From Muricea muricata (taxonomy: Eukaryota; Cnidaria; Anthozoa; Malacalcyonacea; Plexauridae): a DNA stretch of 64,000 bases. The notes below the pieces were generated by a model. It was not told where the DNA came from. It saw only the letters and a list, made by a program, of their open reading frames with translations, and did no database searches. The position numbers and the translations under genes were made by a program. Every line of letters starts with the position of its first letter. Within the stretch, counting starts at the first letter, position 1. Positions 10,957-21,925 of this stretch are shown in pieces. The stretch lies in assembly GCA_963855995.1 (NCBI GenBank), contig OY979721.1, positions 3,410,001 through 3,474,000 of the forward strand, in the 5' to 3' direction.

Positions 10957-12224
10957 GTGGCGTGTCAAACACTAGTCGACGAGTCAAACACAAGTGTGGT
11001 GTGTCAAACACAAGTCGACGAGTACACGTTTGCTGTCACACTACAAAAATTGGTCGAAATTCAAGAGAAAGAAGCTGAATTTGCCATCGTCGGGCAAGGA
11101 GAATACAACCTTCGTGTGTGTTTTAAGCACCTTGTAATCCCCGCAGCTCGCTGGAGCAAGATGATGGGAAAACAAATGAAAGCATCACTAAAAAAAATCC
11201 ACACGACAACGATGGAAGAAGCTCGACCAAGCAACTTGGGAAATATTTTACGAAGTTTGGAAGAAAACTTCAATCCTCTCCTTCGACGACTTGTCAACGC
11301 AAAAATCGACTGGATACCACAAGGTGTATTGCGGTCCATTACTGAGAAAGCAATAATCTTAGAAAGCTCTACCCATCCATTGCCAGGCGCAGAAATCGAA
11401 ACTGTCATTGTCTCTTCTAAGTCGGCGCTAAAAAAGCCTAAAGTTGCACTGTTTTATGCCAATGGGAAGAGCGAGTGCCAGGACTGTCCCGGTTATAGTT
11501 TTCAGTCATCTCTCTGCGCGCACACTTTAGCTGCTTGTCTAAAAGTCAAACGTCTAGATGAATACCTGAAATGGCTCGTTATGACCCAACCAAAAACTGG
11601 AGGAATAAATTATACAAAAGCCATCACCCATGGCATGCCAGCTGGCAGAGGCAGGAAACCGAATGAAAAACCACGGAAGAGAGCTAAGAAAAATCATCCA
11701 TCCACCGACGACTTGATTGTTCTGCCAAGAACATCCTTGGAACCTTCAAACTTTATTCCACAACGGGAAGCTGCGCTAATCATCCCCCCAGCCCCTGTTT
11801 CACTTCCTCCACCGTCATTTACTTATCCTTGTCCAGTTCAAACTGTTCTTTCTCCTTCTCTTTCTCCTTATCTGTACCACACAGTTATGATGATGTATCA
11901 CAACCCCAACAATTCTACAGCTTTCCTGCAACAGTGAATGGGCCCCTGGCAGATAATAACGTGTTCCCTGGAGTTCGTCCTGCATATCCGTCTCCTAATC
12001 CTGGTACCTTTTTGGTTTATTTGTTATGCTACTGTCCGAATCAAACTCCGATCTGCTTTGGTTACAGAAGAACGCTGAAACCTGGTGGTATCGTTGGCAA
12101 CCCTCCTGCAGATCTATTGATCGGGGCCAACATGGTGAGACAGTGGTCACAAGGCGGACTCGTTCACAGCAAACCTGGTAATGTATATTTTCACTGTCTT
12201 TCTACGTGTGTGCAACAATGGTAG
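10957..12224 (+). pseudogene. SWIM-like zinc-finger protein, frameshifted
   Basis: Frame 1 (to 11937) encodes about 320 residues. A SWIM-like motif sits near residues 173-190 (ECQDCPGY...LCAHTLA, but CxxC rather than the usual CxC before CxH), followed by a basic linker (GRGRKPNEKPRKRAKK) and a Ser/Pro-rich tail. Homologous coding sequence continues in another frame (11935-12224: PGTFLVYLLCYCPNQTPICFG...KPGNVYFHC), so a frameshift lies between about 11880 and 11935, or an unseen small intron. SWIM proteins of this layout occur as multicopy genes in invertebrates; SWIM domains are found in MULE transposases and other DNA-associated proteins. The 5' end abuts the truncated Penelope element and the true start is not certain. 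Function unknown. Confidence 0.55.
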
Positions 12225-12600
12225 CCTTATTTTCGACCATCTTTGTGTGTCATACCACGCCAGACAACGCAATTTCTACGGAGCGAACACTGGGTATACC
12301 TTCGGCAGTCGCTTGGTGATCTACAAATGCTGTAGACTGTGGTAGTGGGTAACTTTGATCCCTACAAATGACTTTGACGACAATTTTTGGTACTACTTTG
12401 AATAGGTTAGTTGTGTTATTTATTATTTTTAATGTGCGGACGTATCCACATCAGCTTTTTGTGGTTAAACCCAAAGTCACTGCTATATTATTTTTACCAT
12501 GTTAATTAGCAGTGTGAACAGTTAATAGTGTAATTAAATATATTAATTAAAGGGGTTATGTCACAGATAGCCTGGTTACATAGTTATAAATCTCAATTTT
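12225..12600. other. no gene seen
   Basis: Sequence between the SWIM remnant and the next zinc-finger unit. It may include the 3' UTR of the SWIM gene. No conserved coding or RNA feature is recognisable. Confidence 0.5.
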
Positions 12601-12916
12601 TGGCACGTTTGTTCCACATTAAAAAGTGAAATTTCAAGGTTTCAATTCAAAAGTGGAATTTGAAAATTTGTCTTGTGAAGTGGAAGCATAGAAACTTGGC
12701 GCCATATTTGTTGCTTGAGAACTGAGGAAGTTAGTCATTTCGTTTGTAACTTTGTACGTGAAAATATCTGAGTGATATTGGTCAAGTCGCGTGATATTTT
12801 CATAGAGAAGATTTCTAGTAAACTGGAGAACATGTTTTCAACTAAAACATCTGAAAGGCATTCAGTAAAACGTAGAACACACACTGGACACACAGCTCAT
12901 GAATGTGATATTTGTA
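12600..12916 (+). pseudogene. C2H2 zinc-finger copy 3, truncated
   Basis: It matches the 5' flank and first exon part of the zinc-finger units (ATG at 12832, MFSTKTSERHSVKRRTHTGH...). It ends after the first CxxC of finger 1 at about 12916, where LINE sequence begins; the frame runs on into LINE DNA to a stop at 12975. No complete finger remains. Confidence 0.8.
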
Positions 12917-15415
12917 ATATTGGTGCAATCTTAGCCTGGTATGGTAGATTATTCCAAAGAACAGCAGCACTGTAATTAAAGCACCTCTTGCCAAAATCTT
13001 TATTTGGTTTGGGAAGTGCTAAATCAGTGCTGCTGTTTCTGAGATTATATGGGCATTCCGTTTCATGATTAAATCTGAATTTATTTCGTAAGTTGGGGGC
13101 GGTGTGACCATTAATAATTTTATACACAAATAGCAATTTGGAATTGATACGTCTCGTCTCTAATGACGTCCACTTAAGATTTGCGAGCAGTTCGACGGAA
13201 GGCACATCATAAGATTTTCCGGTAATTATTCTTGCTGCACGATTCTGGAATTTTTTAGTCTATTTTTTAGAGTGTTCCCACTTCCCACAGATGGCTGCAA
13301 TAATCAAAATAGGGTAAAACAATTGCATTATACAGCATTTTTAACGTGGATAGTGGGACAAAAGGTTTTATTCTTCTAATTAGGCCTATTCCAGCACTAG
13401 CTTGAGAATATACATGGTCAACATGGCATCCCCATGACAGTTGTTCATCCATGATTACTCCAAGGCAAGAAAACTTATCGATTTTAGCAATAGGAGTGTT
13501 ACTTATCGAAATTTGGTGGTCACTTATTTTGTGTTTAAGATTATAGGGGGATCCAATAAACAAATATTTAGTTTTTCTTGGATGAATTTGAAGTTTGTTA
13601 CATATCATCCATTTCCGGATGTTATCAAGATCTGCGTTTACAATAGCCACAAGTTCGTCGAAATCATGAGAGGATGCACTGATTGCAGTATCATCAGCAT
13701 AGAGGGATGGGTCTGAGTTTTGAAGGCAATCTAGCATGTCATTTAGGTACAGTAAGAAAAAGAGAGGACCGAAAGTCGAGCCCTGCGGAACACCATATTT
13801 AATTCGTTTAGGAGATGACAGTTGATCATCTATTTGACGCTGCTGCTCTCGATTGGATAAGTACGATTCAAACCATTTGAATTGGATACCGGATATGCCA
13901 AACAATGTGCGCATTTTATCAAGAAGTATTTTGTGGTTTATGGAATCAAACGCTTTTTTAACATCGAGAAATACTGTACAGTTTATTTTTCCATTGTCTA
14001 TATTTTTGAGAAGCTCATCACACTATTGAATTAATGCTGAAAGTGTCGAATGTTTCGGGCGGAAGCCGGACTGAAACTTTGATAGTAGGGAATTGTTGGA
14101 AATAAAAATATAATTGACGAAAAATCTCTTTCTCGAAAACTTTACTAATAATGGGAAGTATCGAAATTGGTCGATAATTTTCGCATTTTCGTCGATCATC
14201 GGACTTAAAGATTGGGATGCTCTCTTCCAATCATCAATATAAATGCCTGATTCGAGTGACCGGTTAAAAATATAGGTTAATGATGGAGAAATTATATCTG
14301 CTGAAAGTTTAAGAATTTTAGCGGGAATTTTATCTAGGCCAGTAGATTTATTCGTTTTAAGGTTCATGAGAGATGATTTTACATTGTCAACATTTATATA
14401 CTGGAATACGAAACTGGAATCTATCGTGGGACGAATATTGGGACGGGATGTATAACTTATTTCTGCTGCCAACTTAGGACCGATGTTGACAAAATAATCA
14501 TTGAAACATTCTGCCATCTGTGCTGGATCGACAAGATTGCTATTATTGGTGGACATTTCAGTAATATTTGAAAATGTGTTTTTTTTTACCCGTAAGAGAA
14601 TTTATGAGCGACCACGATTTTTTTAATATTTTTCGTTTTTACACAGTCTTCAAATCTATTATGAACGAAATTAGCCTTACTCCTACGCAGCTGAATGTTT
14701 ACTTTGTTCCTCAAAAGTTGATACTTTCTCCATTGAATTGTCGAGTTAAATTTAATAGCCTTCTTTTTGTAATAGTCTCTGGTTCTAATTAGTTGCTTAA
14801 CAGCAGGTGTGATCCAAGAAATTGGATTAGACTTTACACGGTTGTGACGACTAGGTGCATGTCTATTTAAAATTTCATTAAACATTGATTTCCATATGGT
14901 CCAGCATTGATTGGGGTCCTCACACCAAAGAATGCTGAGCCATGGAACCTGAAGTAGATCATTCCGAAACTGAGTTTCAGAAAAATGTTTGAAATCGCGA
15001 ACTTCTTTTAATGTAGGTGGCTTAAATTTGCGGATAGCGTATACAAGATTGTGATCCGATATACATAGCACCAGATGACAAAATATGCTCAGGCGTGTTC
15101 GTTAAAATCAGATCGATTAGGGTAGATGCAGACTCTGTAACTCTAGTTGGCTCACTAAAAACTTGAGACAACTCATACAAGGAACAAAGAGATAATAGTT
15201 TACCAGTATGATGGTCAGGGACTGGATTTTTAAGGTCACAATTTAAATGTCCCATCAGAATAATTTCCTTATCTTCCATATCACACTTAAGAAGAAAAGG
15301 CTCCAAATTATAAAAAAGATCAATTTCTGAGTTAGGTGGCCTATACCAGGTTGAGATGAGAAAAAGCCTGCTAAATTTCCTATAAAATTGCAACACATAA
15401 CATTTCAAGATTTGG
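12917..15415 (-). pseudogene. LINE ORF2 3' part: endonuclease, RT, C-terminus
   Basis: On the minus strand: the distal endonuclease (STWYRPPNS; ILMGHLNCDL, where the usual GDxN Asp is His; SDHNLVY), a linker, then RT (CENYRPISILPIISK; YGVPQGSTFGPLFFLLYLND; catalytic LYADDT at about 13710), and a C-terminal region (AAVLWNNLPY). Several frame breaks (near 15050, 14560, 14020 and 13240) and the Asp-to-His change make it inactive. The motif order is that of a CR1/L2/Rex-type non-LTR polyprotein. Confidence 0.85.
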
Positions 15416-15417
15416 AA

Positions 15418-17271
15418 ACACTAAGTCCTGTCTCACAAGAAACTGGAAGAAAGCCAATATAACACCAGCCCACAAACGCGATGATCCATCACTGGCTGCT
15501 AACTACAGACCGATCTCACTGCTGTGTATCCTTTCAAAGTTTTGGAGCGTTGTATTTTCAATCGCTGCTTTCCTCACACCTCCAAATATCTATACCATCT
15601 CCAGCATGGCTTTCGTCCTGGACGTTCGACCGAATCTCAGTTATTAGTTATTTATCATGATCTGCTTTGTAACGTCGCTAGTGGTAAGGAAATTGATGCA
15701 ATATATTTGGATCTTTCCAAGGCATTTGATAAAGAGCCACATCACCTTCTGCTAGCCAAACTCTCAGGATACGGGATATCTGGCTCCCTCCACTTCTGGT
15801 TTAAAAGTTACCTGTCAAATAGATATCAACGTGTAGCAATGGAAGGAGTGACTTCTGATTGGTTACCGGTCTCGTCGGGGGTTCCACAAGGGTCAATCCT
15901 TGGACCGTTTTTGTTCGTCCTCTTCGCCAATCATTTACCTGACTACATTCAAGCAGGATCATCCTTAGCACTATTCGCTGACGACTCTAAACTGCACAGA
16001 ACCTTAGATTATCCTGATTCGAACACCTACTCCAGCATGACTTAGATCGTCTTCGGGACTGGAGCCTGGATAACTCAATGAACTTTAATCCCAGTAAGAG
16101 CAAAGCTCTACGTATCTCCAGAAAGAAGTCACCCATTCCAACATCCCCCTATAACCTGGACGGACAGCTCTTAGAATACGTCTCCAACATCAAAGACATC
16201 GGTGTGACTATTTCCTGTCGACTGCAATGGACAAGCCACATTGAGAATATAACTGCAAAAGCAAACAGGACACTTGGTCTTGTTAAAAGAATCTGTCGTG
16301 ATGTCCATGATGTAAGGACAAGGAGATTGTTGTACTGTTCATTATTCAGACCTGAGTTAGAGTACTGTGCCAGTTTATGGTCCCCATACACAGCAAAACA
16401 TCGGGCCTTGGTTGAAAACGTGCAACGACGTACATTGACCGACTTAAGAAGCTAAACCTGTTACCTCTGGAACATCGCAGATCAATCAAGGACGTTGTCT
16501 TGTTCTACAAGTTTAAATCTGGTGTTATGCCTATCGAATGTGATAAGTTCTTTAACTCTACGGCTGTAATTCAAGACTCGTAACTCAAACCAGAATAATT
16601 TCAAAACAAATGAACATCATCAGCAAAACTATTTCAGATTCTCCTACTTCCCTCGAACAGTAAATTCATGGAACAGTCTACCGCATGATTTTAAAATCTC
16701 ATCTCCAGTCAAATCACTTAAAAACAGATTGAAACATCATTTTCAAAGTTCGTTACAAACCTACATACCACCATAACAAGTAAATGTGTGTAAAGTTGTC
16801 TATGACATGGATGGTTGAAGAACTGGATGAGTAACTAGCTAGCGTCAGTGTTGAAGGCTAGTTGCTATTCATGATGTGATGAGTTATCGCGAATATTTTA
16901 CCGGTTTTAAAAATGCATTTCAAATTTAGAATGCATTTTTAACTTTTAATTCTTAAATATTTACTTTAAAATTTACTGGAATATTTAGATATTTAATATT
17001 GAAGATTTTGCGATGTCATGACTTGCAACTGGGTTAAAACGCCACCAGCAAGCTGACAATATCACACGCGACGACGGGTTTCCTGTCCATTTCTTTAACT
17101 ATCCATGGTTGAAACTATGTTATCAACTGTTTAATACGTGCATGTGTCTTAATTATGTAAGGGAACAGTTTTCAATTGGGACATCAGTCCTGTTACTGTT
17201 TCCTGTCACTGTTGTAAATAATTGAAATATGTGACTCAAACTCAAATTAAATTAAATTATTTTTGATATAT
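15418..17271 (+). mobile_element. second LINE (plus), 5'-truncated, nested insertion
   Basis: A 5'-truncated non-LTR element that begins inside RT (ANYRPISLLCI, then a 1-base frame slip at about 15530 into VLERCIFNR). RT blocks follow: GFRPGRSTESQLL, DLSKAFDK, SGVPQGSILGPFLFVLFAN and catalytic LFADDSK. The frame slips again near 16045, then SSMT/LRDWSLDNSMNFNPSKSK and the thumb region. A C-terminal domain (SYFPRTVNSWNSLPHDF, about 16650-16690) and ~500 bp of 3' UTR ending in AAATTAAATTAAATTA follow. Inserted in opposite orientation into the older CR1-like LINE. Not functional. Confidence 0.85.
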
Positions 17272-17530
17272 AAAGCTACACCACCTCCTTATCTAGTTCG
17301 ATCACGACGGAGCAGTGTATAGTTATGAATAAAAACCTCAGAATCTGATACTGACCAGTCAATTTTGGATTCATTAATAGATAAAATATCAAATGGGTTA
17401 TCTGCTAATAAAACACGTATCTCAACGATATGCTTAGTGAGACTATTTACATTCAAATTAGCAATTTTTAAACCCTTCACAGAACAAAAATCAATATCTG
17501 AGGAAAATGAATGAGTTGAGAATGAAACCT
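17272..17530 (-). pseudogene. LINE ORF2 5' part: APE endonuclease start
   Basis: It encodes KIANLNVNSLTKHIVEIR... followed by LLADNPFDILSINESKID and NYTLLRRDRTR, the first strands of the APE-type endonuclease (NxNSL, INEK/TKxD). Catalytic Glu is present in ESK. A stop follows RTR, after which the frame GGGVALYI continues. The rest of the domain lies beyond the inserted LINE, at 15415-15022. Confidence 0.75.
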
Positions 17531-17920
17531 CCAGACTGAAAACCATCATTATCCCTATCAAAATTACTGATATCATTATCATTATCATTGTGAATTTCAA
17601 GATCATTAGCTGAGACCGTATCACTGGTAGTAATGTTTAGCGGTTCGGAACTCGTTTCCTCCCCCTCATATGAGTGGGATCTGATAGAGCTAGTGTTGTC
17701 AGAAGATTGCCTAGCTGAAGTAATTGACTGGAGTGAAAATCCTGATAATTATTAACAGTAAGTTGACTTCGGTCTACTTGTCTCTCATGACTGTCCTTAC
17801 GAATAAGTTTAATGAAGTTTACAGCTAAATAGGCTGTTCCTTTAGAATTTAAGTGAAGCTTACTGTTATTTAGAGATGAGTTATCAATATTTGAATTATT
17901 TACGAAAGAAAAGTTGTGTT

Positions 17921-18259
17921 TTAAGCAAACCTGGAGCCAGTTGTTTCCACTTTTTCCTTCAAGTCCTTATCTTCACGAGTTGTTATGCCTGAAATTGCCA
18001 AATTAACCATTGGAAATTTATTTTTAACTTTTTCTGCCAGCTGTTCAATTTTCTTTGCAGTGACCTCTGCCGAATCTTTTATTAAGTTATTAGTGCCCAC
18101 ATGTAAAATTACATGTGATGGTGGTTGGTCAATTGTAATACGATCAAATTTATTTGATACTTCCTCTGCTGTCTTACCAGAGTAAAGGCTTTTCTTTACA
18201 ACCCTTTTGGAGAGTTTATCAGGTATAATGTCTTTAATAATTGAGTCACCAATGATCAT
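17921..18259 (-). pseudogene. LINE ORF1 fragment with SGNH/esterase-like motif
   Basis: 112 residues beginning MIIGDSIIKDI, with HVGTNNL about 50 residues later. GDS(I) and GxND/GTNN are blocks I and III of SGNH hydrolases. Such an esterase domain is a known component of ORF1 in CR1-type LINEs, where its role is unclear. It lies upstream of the endonuclease on the same strand. Both ends of the domain are incomplete. Confidence 0.65.
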
Positions 18260-18451
18260 TATTGGAGCGTCTTGAGTGTGTACACTACCCCTTGGGCTAT
18301 TAGTCTTTTGAGATTGTGACTGGCTTTGTTGTAAAGATTTATCTGGATGTTGATCATGGGTTACACCATCCGAAACAGATGGAACTAAGTATTGACTATC
18401 TTGTTGGTTTGAGTTAAATGAGTAATTGGGGGGTATTTTATCATTTTATCA

Positions 18452-18525
18452 AGATGTGAACCTTCTTCAGGCTTGTCCTCGGTCGTAACTAACATCAACA
18501 CATCTGGAACCTAAACGGTACCCTC
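18452..18525 (-). repeat. split direct repeat B2
   Basis: About 74 bp (AGATGTGAACCTTCTTCAGG...ACGGTACCCT on the plus strand) nearly identical to 19115-19187. It forms the 3' end of the tyrosine-recombinase element, touching the LINE. Confidence 0.75.
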
Positions 18526-18783
18526 TCTATCTTGTGATCACACAGTCACACGAGAGTCACACGACGTGAAACGCGTGGAAGAGAAAAACGATACACAGGA
18601 AAAACAACGATACACACTTACCCGGAAGGCGACAGACGGGTACCTGAATGACACGAAATCACATTTGTGGGAGAGTGGAAACGAGCGCACAGTCCTAAAT
18701 AAAAACTGACAAAACAGCAAACGCCTATCTCCCCAATACCGTAGATGCGAATGAGCGGTTGGCAGGGAAGGGAGGTAGGGCGA

Positions 18784-18950
18784 ACGAAGTTAGCAACTGG
18801 CTAGGCGCAGGGTAAGTGATATTTATACTGACCTAGGGGGCTATATAACCCGGTACGCAATCCTCAGTCACGTGACTAAGCAGCGAGCCCTGTTCAACAT
18901 TAACTTCCTTTATTGAACCCAATAAATACATTTAATGATCTCACAGGATA
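18784..18950 (-). repeat. split direct repeat A2
   Basis: About 160 bp (GTTAGCAACTGGCTAGGCGC...CAATAAATACATTTAA) directly repeated at 21926-22079 (A1), about 95% identical by eye. Confidence 0.8.
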
Positions 18951-19114
18951 ATAACCTATAACTATGCTAGCTTGGCAAGTCGCCTGTAAATCTATAGTAA
19001 CTTATAGTAATTATGCCCGCTGCCGATCGGCAGGGATGGAGACGGTAGCATGGCGATGCGATCGAGCTTTGACGATGTGATCGAGCTCCGCGACGCGATC
19101 GAGCTAGGCTCCGG

Positions 19115-19187
19115 AGATGTGAACCTTCTTCAGGCTTGTCCTCGGTCATAACTAACATCAACACATCTTGAACCTAAACGGTACCCT
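19115..19187 (-). repeat. split direct repeat B1
   Basis: Direct copy of 18452-18525, lying just 3' of the recombinase on the minus strand. GC-rich sequence with repeated CGATCGAGCT-type words separates it from A2. Confidence 0.75.
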
Positions 19188-19257
19188 GTCCAACAGTCTC
19201 CAACGCCTACTGGGGTTGGAGTAGGTTACCGTTAACCTCCTCCAGATGTCTCCAACC

Positions 19258-19863
19258 CTACAGCAGCGGAGCAACACTTAAAAACGTGTCCGGAGCAGTA
19301 CGAATATACTGACGATACGCCTGACTCGTCCAACGACCCAAAGTTTGAACAAGATGATCAGGGAGACCAGCAGCAGCTGCCGACGTCGCCGCGCCAATGC
19401 GAAAGCTGTGGGATGAAAACGGACCCGTCACACCAGCTCGTGAGAGAATGACGCAGAGATAATGGTTGACCTGATCGGCGGTAAGAGGACTACGGTCTGC
19501 CCAAACGAATAAAGGGTCGGCTAGAGGGATCGAGGGGGGGGGAGGACGTAAACTCGCTCACTCGTAGGAAGCCAAAAAACGCCAAAGAGCACGCCAACCA
19601 AAACATTAGTAAGTCGAAACCAGAATTAGGAAGAGAGAGAATACGGTGAATGGAGCACAAGATGTCCCGGGTTATCGGGCGCCGAGGGTGGCTGGCCGCC
19701 CCATGAGAACGATGGATGCCTTGCAGAACTCGGTGGAGTCTCGGTTTATTTTACGTTGGGTCGCTGTAACCCAAGTCAATATGACAGGAGCGAACGGCTA
19801 CTAAATAAACGTCAACGCTGGCCGGGGAGAGGGACTGGGCTAACCAAGAAACAAACATCATCA
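19258..19863 (-). pseudogene. tyrosine recombinase (YR), frameshifted
   Basis: The minus strand encodes an N-terminal SAM-like part (MMFVSWLAQSLSPASVDVYL) and the catalytic domain: RVSEFT containing the first catalytic Arg, then HSFRIGAATSAAAAGLPDH (HxxR box), LGRWTS, and YRQYIRTAP with the Tyr nucleophile, ending SVAPLL-stop. This enzyme would integrate circular DNA intermediates of a DIRS/Ngaro-type element. It is broken by a TAA after YSDPT (near 19750) and by a frame change at a nine-G run (19534-19542). Catalytic R...HxxR...Y are all still present. The alternative, a Crypton, is less likely because of the split direct repeats. Confidence 0.85.
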
Positions 19864-20783
19864 GTTGATATCAGTGAACTCAATACAAGTGGAAGGCTAC
19901 CTGAGGCGGGAAATTTGAAGCCAGACATCACCAGACCCCCACCAGAAAAAACATGCGCGGCCATCTAAGGAATGTATACAAAAGCCAGCCGATAACTGTC
20001 AAAAATGGGCTGAAACACTTCTAAAGTTTTAACAAAATGTAATCAAAACAATGGTCAAATGACTATCTTTTAAACTTAACCTTCTTGACCAAATTCATTC
20101 AAGTAAAAAAGCAATTTTTACGCGAAAGCGTACAACCAAGAGTGGCGATCGTCACGGCGGCAGAAGTTATTTTGCAATTCGGATTGTTTTTCTCGTTTTT
20201 TGTCCGGGTATTTTAAGATTATTGGCTCTTTTTCTTTTTAATTAGTGTAGCTTATACGTATTTCAAGTGCTCTAAGACAAAGATAAATAAAAACCAACAC
20301 AAGCGCAGTTTTGACAACTCTTATTTAATCATACAAAATTTTACAAACCACGATTACTTTTTCGGACTTTCCGAAAGATATTACACGAATTTTCGATACG
20401 AGTTTTCGAAAACTTTTTACTCTTTTCGCACATCCATGGCTCGGTAATCCAGAAACTTTATTGATTTCAGTTTAAGATCAAGCAACTGCGACAAAAATTC
20501 TTTTCCAAAAGTTCCAAAAGGCAAATATTTAAATATTTGAAGTACAAAAACTTTGTTGAAATAATCACAATATTTTGAACTGACCTGAGGTACTTTCGAG
20601 CTCCTGTTTCCACATTACAACTTATCATCATAAGAAACTTAATTTCTCTTTATCATTTCGGTATTAACGCAGAAAATGACTTCCTTTCAGGCCAAAAAAG
20701 AACTTTTCATAGTGAAAAAAATACCAGTTTGTAATTCATCACTTCTTGTAATTAGCACGCGGGACTGTCGCGAAGCTGAACTC
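19864..20783. other. no gene seen
   Basis: Sequence within the YR element where RT/RNase H would be expected. I find no RT motif on either strand and no conserved frame. Confidence 0.5.
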
Positions 20784-20829
20784 GCGTGAAATGACCCCCA
20801 GACACGCGTGTCTGGGGGTCATTTCACGC
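20784..20829. repeat. perfect 46-bp palindrome
   Basis: Two 23-base halves, GCGTGAAATGACCCCC... and its exact complement, meet at ACGCGT with no spacer. It would form a cruciform or a 23-bp hairpin. No protein-coding role is apparent. Confidence 0.95.
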
Positions 20830-20869
20830 AAAATTTGGCTTCAAATCCTGTATTACCGGCTTAACTGAA

Positions 20870-21318
20870 GGTACACACGTAAAAATCTCACAACTTGTAA
20901 CAAGTCTGCAGACAAGCCGTCAACAAGATGTGTTCGCACTGCTTGTACCAAGGTTGTCAACAAGTTGTTCCAAACTTGTTGACAACTCGTAACAAGCTTG
21001 ACGAAAATATCAGACTTGTTACAAGGTTGTTCTAACAACTCTGATACAATCCTGCTGTAGCAAGTTTGTTACAAGATTGACAACACAAGGCTGTAACAAT
21101 ATTGTTATATCATGCTGTATCAGTCTTGTTGGAACAATCTTGTAACAGGTCTGATAGTCCCATCAAGCTTGTTACAATTTGTCAACGGCTTGTTCCAAAC
21201 TTGTTCCAACAAATTCGGAACAAGCAGTGCGAATACATCTTGTCAACAACTTGTGAACAGACTTGTTACAACTTGTTTGCAGGTTTGTAGCAACTTGTGC
21301 GTTTTTACGTGTGTAGCC
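20870..21318. mobile_element. 449-bp TIR element rich in ACAAGTTG/CAACTTGT words
   Basis: The ends are GGTACACACGTAAAAA (20870) and the complement of GGCTACACACGTAAAAA (21318). The interior is dense in ACAAG/CTTGT words (CAACTTGTAACAAG, GTTGTTCCAAACTTG) and partly self-complementary. Related sequence occurs at 46040-46200 and near 50535 (GACGTAAAAATCTCGCAACTTGTA), so it is dispersed. No transposase and no clear target duplication. Confidence 0.6.
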
Positions 21319-21598
21319 TTCCAGATATATTGAGTTCATTGGTTGATATTCAGACGTAGGAACGGGAGATGACGGAAACAAGTCAGGGAACAAAGCGCAA
21401 AACGACCAAAACTTCTTTATTCCGGAGGCATACGTACTGCGAGACGAAGCAGCTAAACCCTAGCATAAAAAGGCTAAACACTGCGACTCTAGCTCACGGT
21501 GAGCAACGCCGACACGAGAGCTGGAGGGAACCAACATATGGACCCATCGAGGGCGCCTGAACCGACAGGGGTTGCGGAAAGTTCCCCGACTGAAAGTT

Positions 21599-21919
21599 TC
21601 ACGTTGGCCCGGGTTGACGTTGACCTGGAACGGCCATTGCTGGTAAGGCAGGAGCCAACGACGGGGATGGCACTCGGGCCGGGAAGATGGGCGAAGCGAG
21701 AAAGCTTGAGGCGTGAAGATGCGACGGCAAAGCTGAACTAGTCGAAGGGAGCGTCGAAGCGACAAGCTGTGGAGTTGACACAGACGACGTAATGGCGGGT
21801 GGAACCAACGAACTGGAGGTCGCCTGCGAAGGCGACGTAGGCGAAGCCATTGCAACTTCAGGGACAGAACACGGTAAACTTGAAACACGAGTACGTGAGG
21901 ACCTTGCTGAGCGATGCAT
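21599..21919 (-). pseudogene. gag-like ORF1 fragment of the YR element
   Basis: 106 residues, very rich in Ser, Pro, Ala and Thr (VPPAITSSVSTPQLV..., PSPSLAPALPAMAVPG), in the position of ORF1 just 3' of repeat A1. A comparable low-complexity region precedes the conserved part of ORF1 in DIRS-order elements. The alternative overlapping frame (21942-21460) is Arg-rich and probably a shadow. No enzymatic motif is visible. Confidence 0.4.
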
Positions 21920-21925
21920 AGCAGC

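Larger units (their letters stand above)
8755..10980 (-). pseudogene. Penelope-like retroelement, truncated and broken
   Basis: Reading the minus strand: RT blocks at 10980-10705 (RPIIDTTGAPHY..., LVSFDVVSLFTNVP, the first catalytic Asp region), then 10201-9953 (VSMGSALGPVLANI), then 10011-9691 (FTVDTF...YFLDILIS), then a C-terminal GIY-YIG endonuclease at 9775-9017 (VYEVTCPGC, TYIGQT...R...EH). RT plus a downstream GIY-YIG domain defines Penelope-like elements. The 5' part of RT is missing, a frameshift lies near 9990, and a MITE (10186-10703) splits RT. The segment around 8755-9016 is the likely 3' UTR. A ~20-bp direct repeat (GTCGACGAGT-containing) flanks the 5' truncation near 10962-11022. 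Not functional. Confidence 0.85.
12917..18449 (-). mobile_element. CR1-like LINE, split by a second LINE
   Basis: On the minus strand, from high to low coordinate: an ORF1 esterase-like domain (18259-17921), the start of an APE endonuclease (about 17530-17289), then after an interruption of ~1.85 kb the rest of the endonuclease, reverse transcriptase and C-terminal domain (15415-12917). The reading resumes across the interruption at the expected point (GGGVALYI... to ...NLEMLCV), showing that the plus-strand LINE at 15418-17271 inserted into it. The low-coordinate end joins the zinc-finger stub within the C-terminal coding region, so the natural 3' end is missing. The upper end meets the tyrosine-recombinase element at about 18449. 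Confidence 0.85.
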
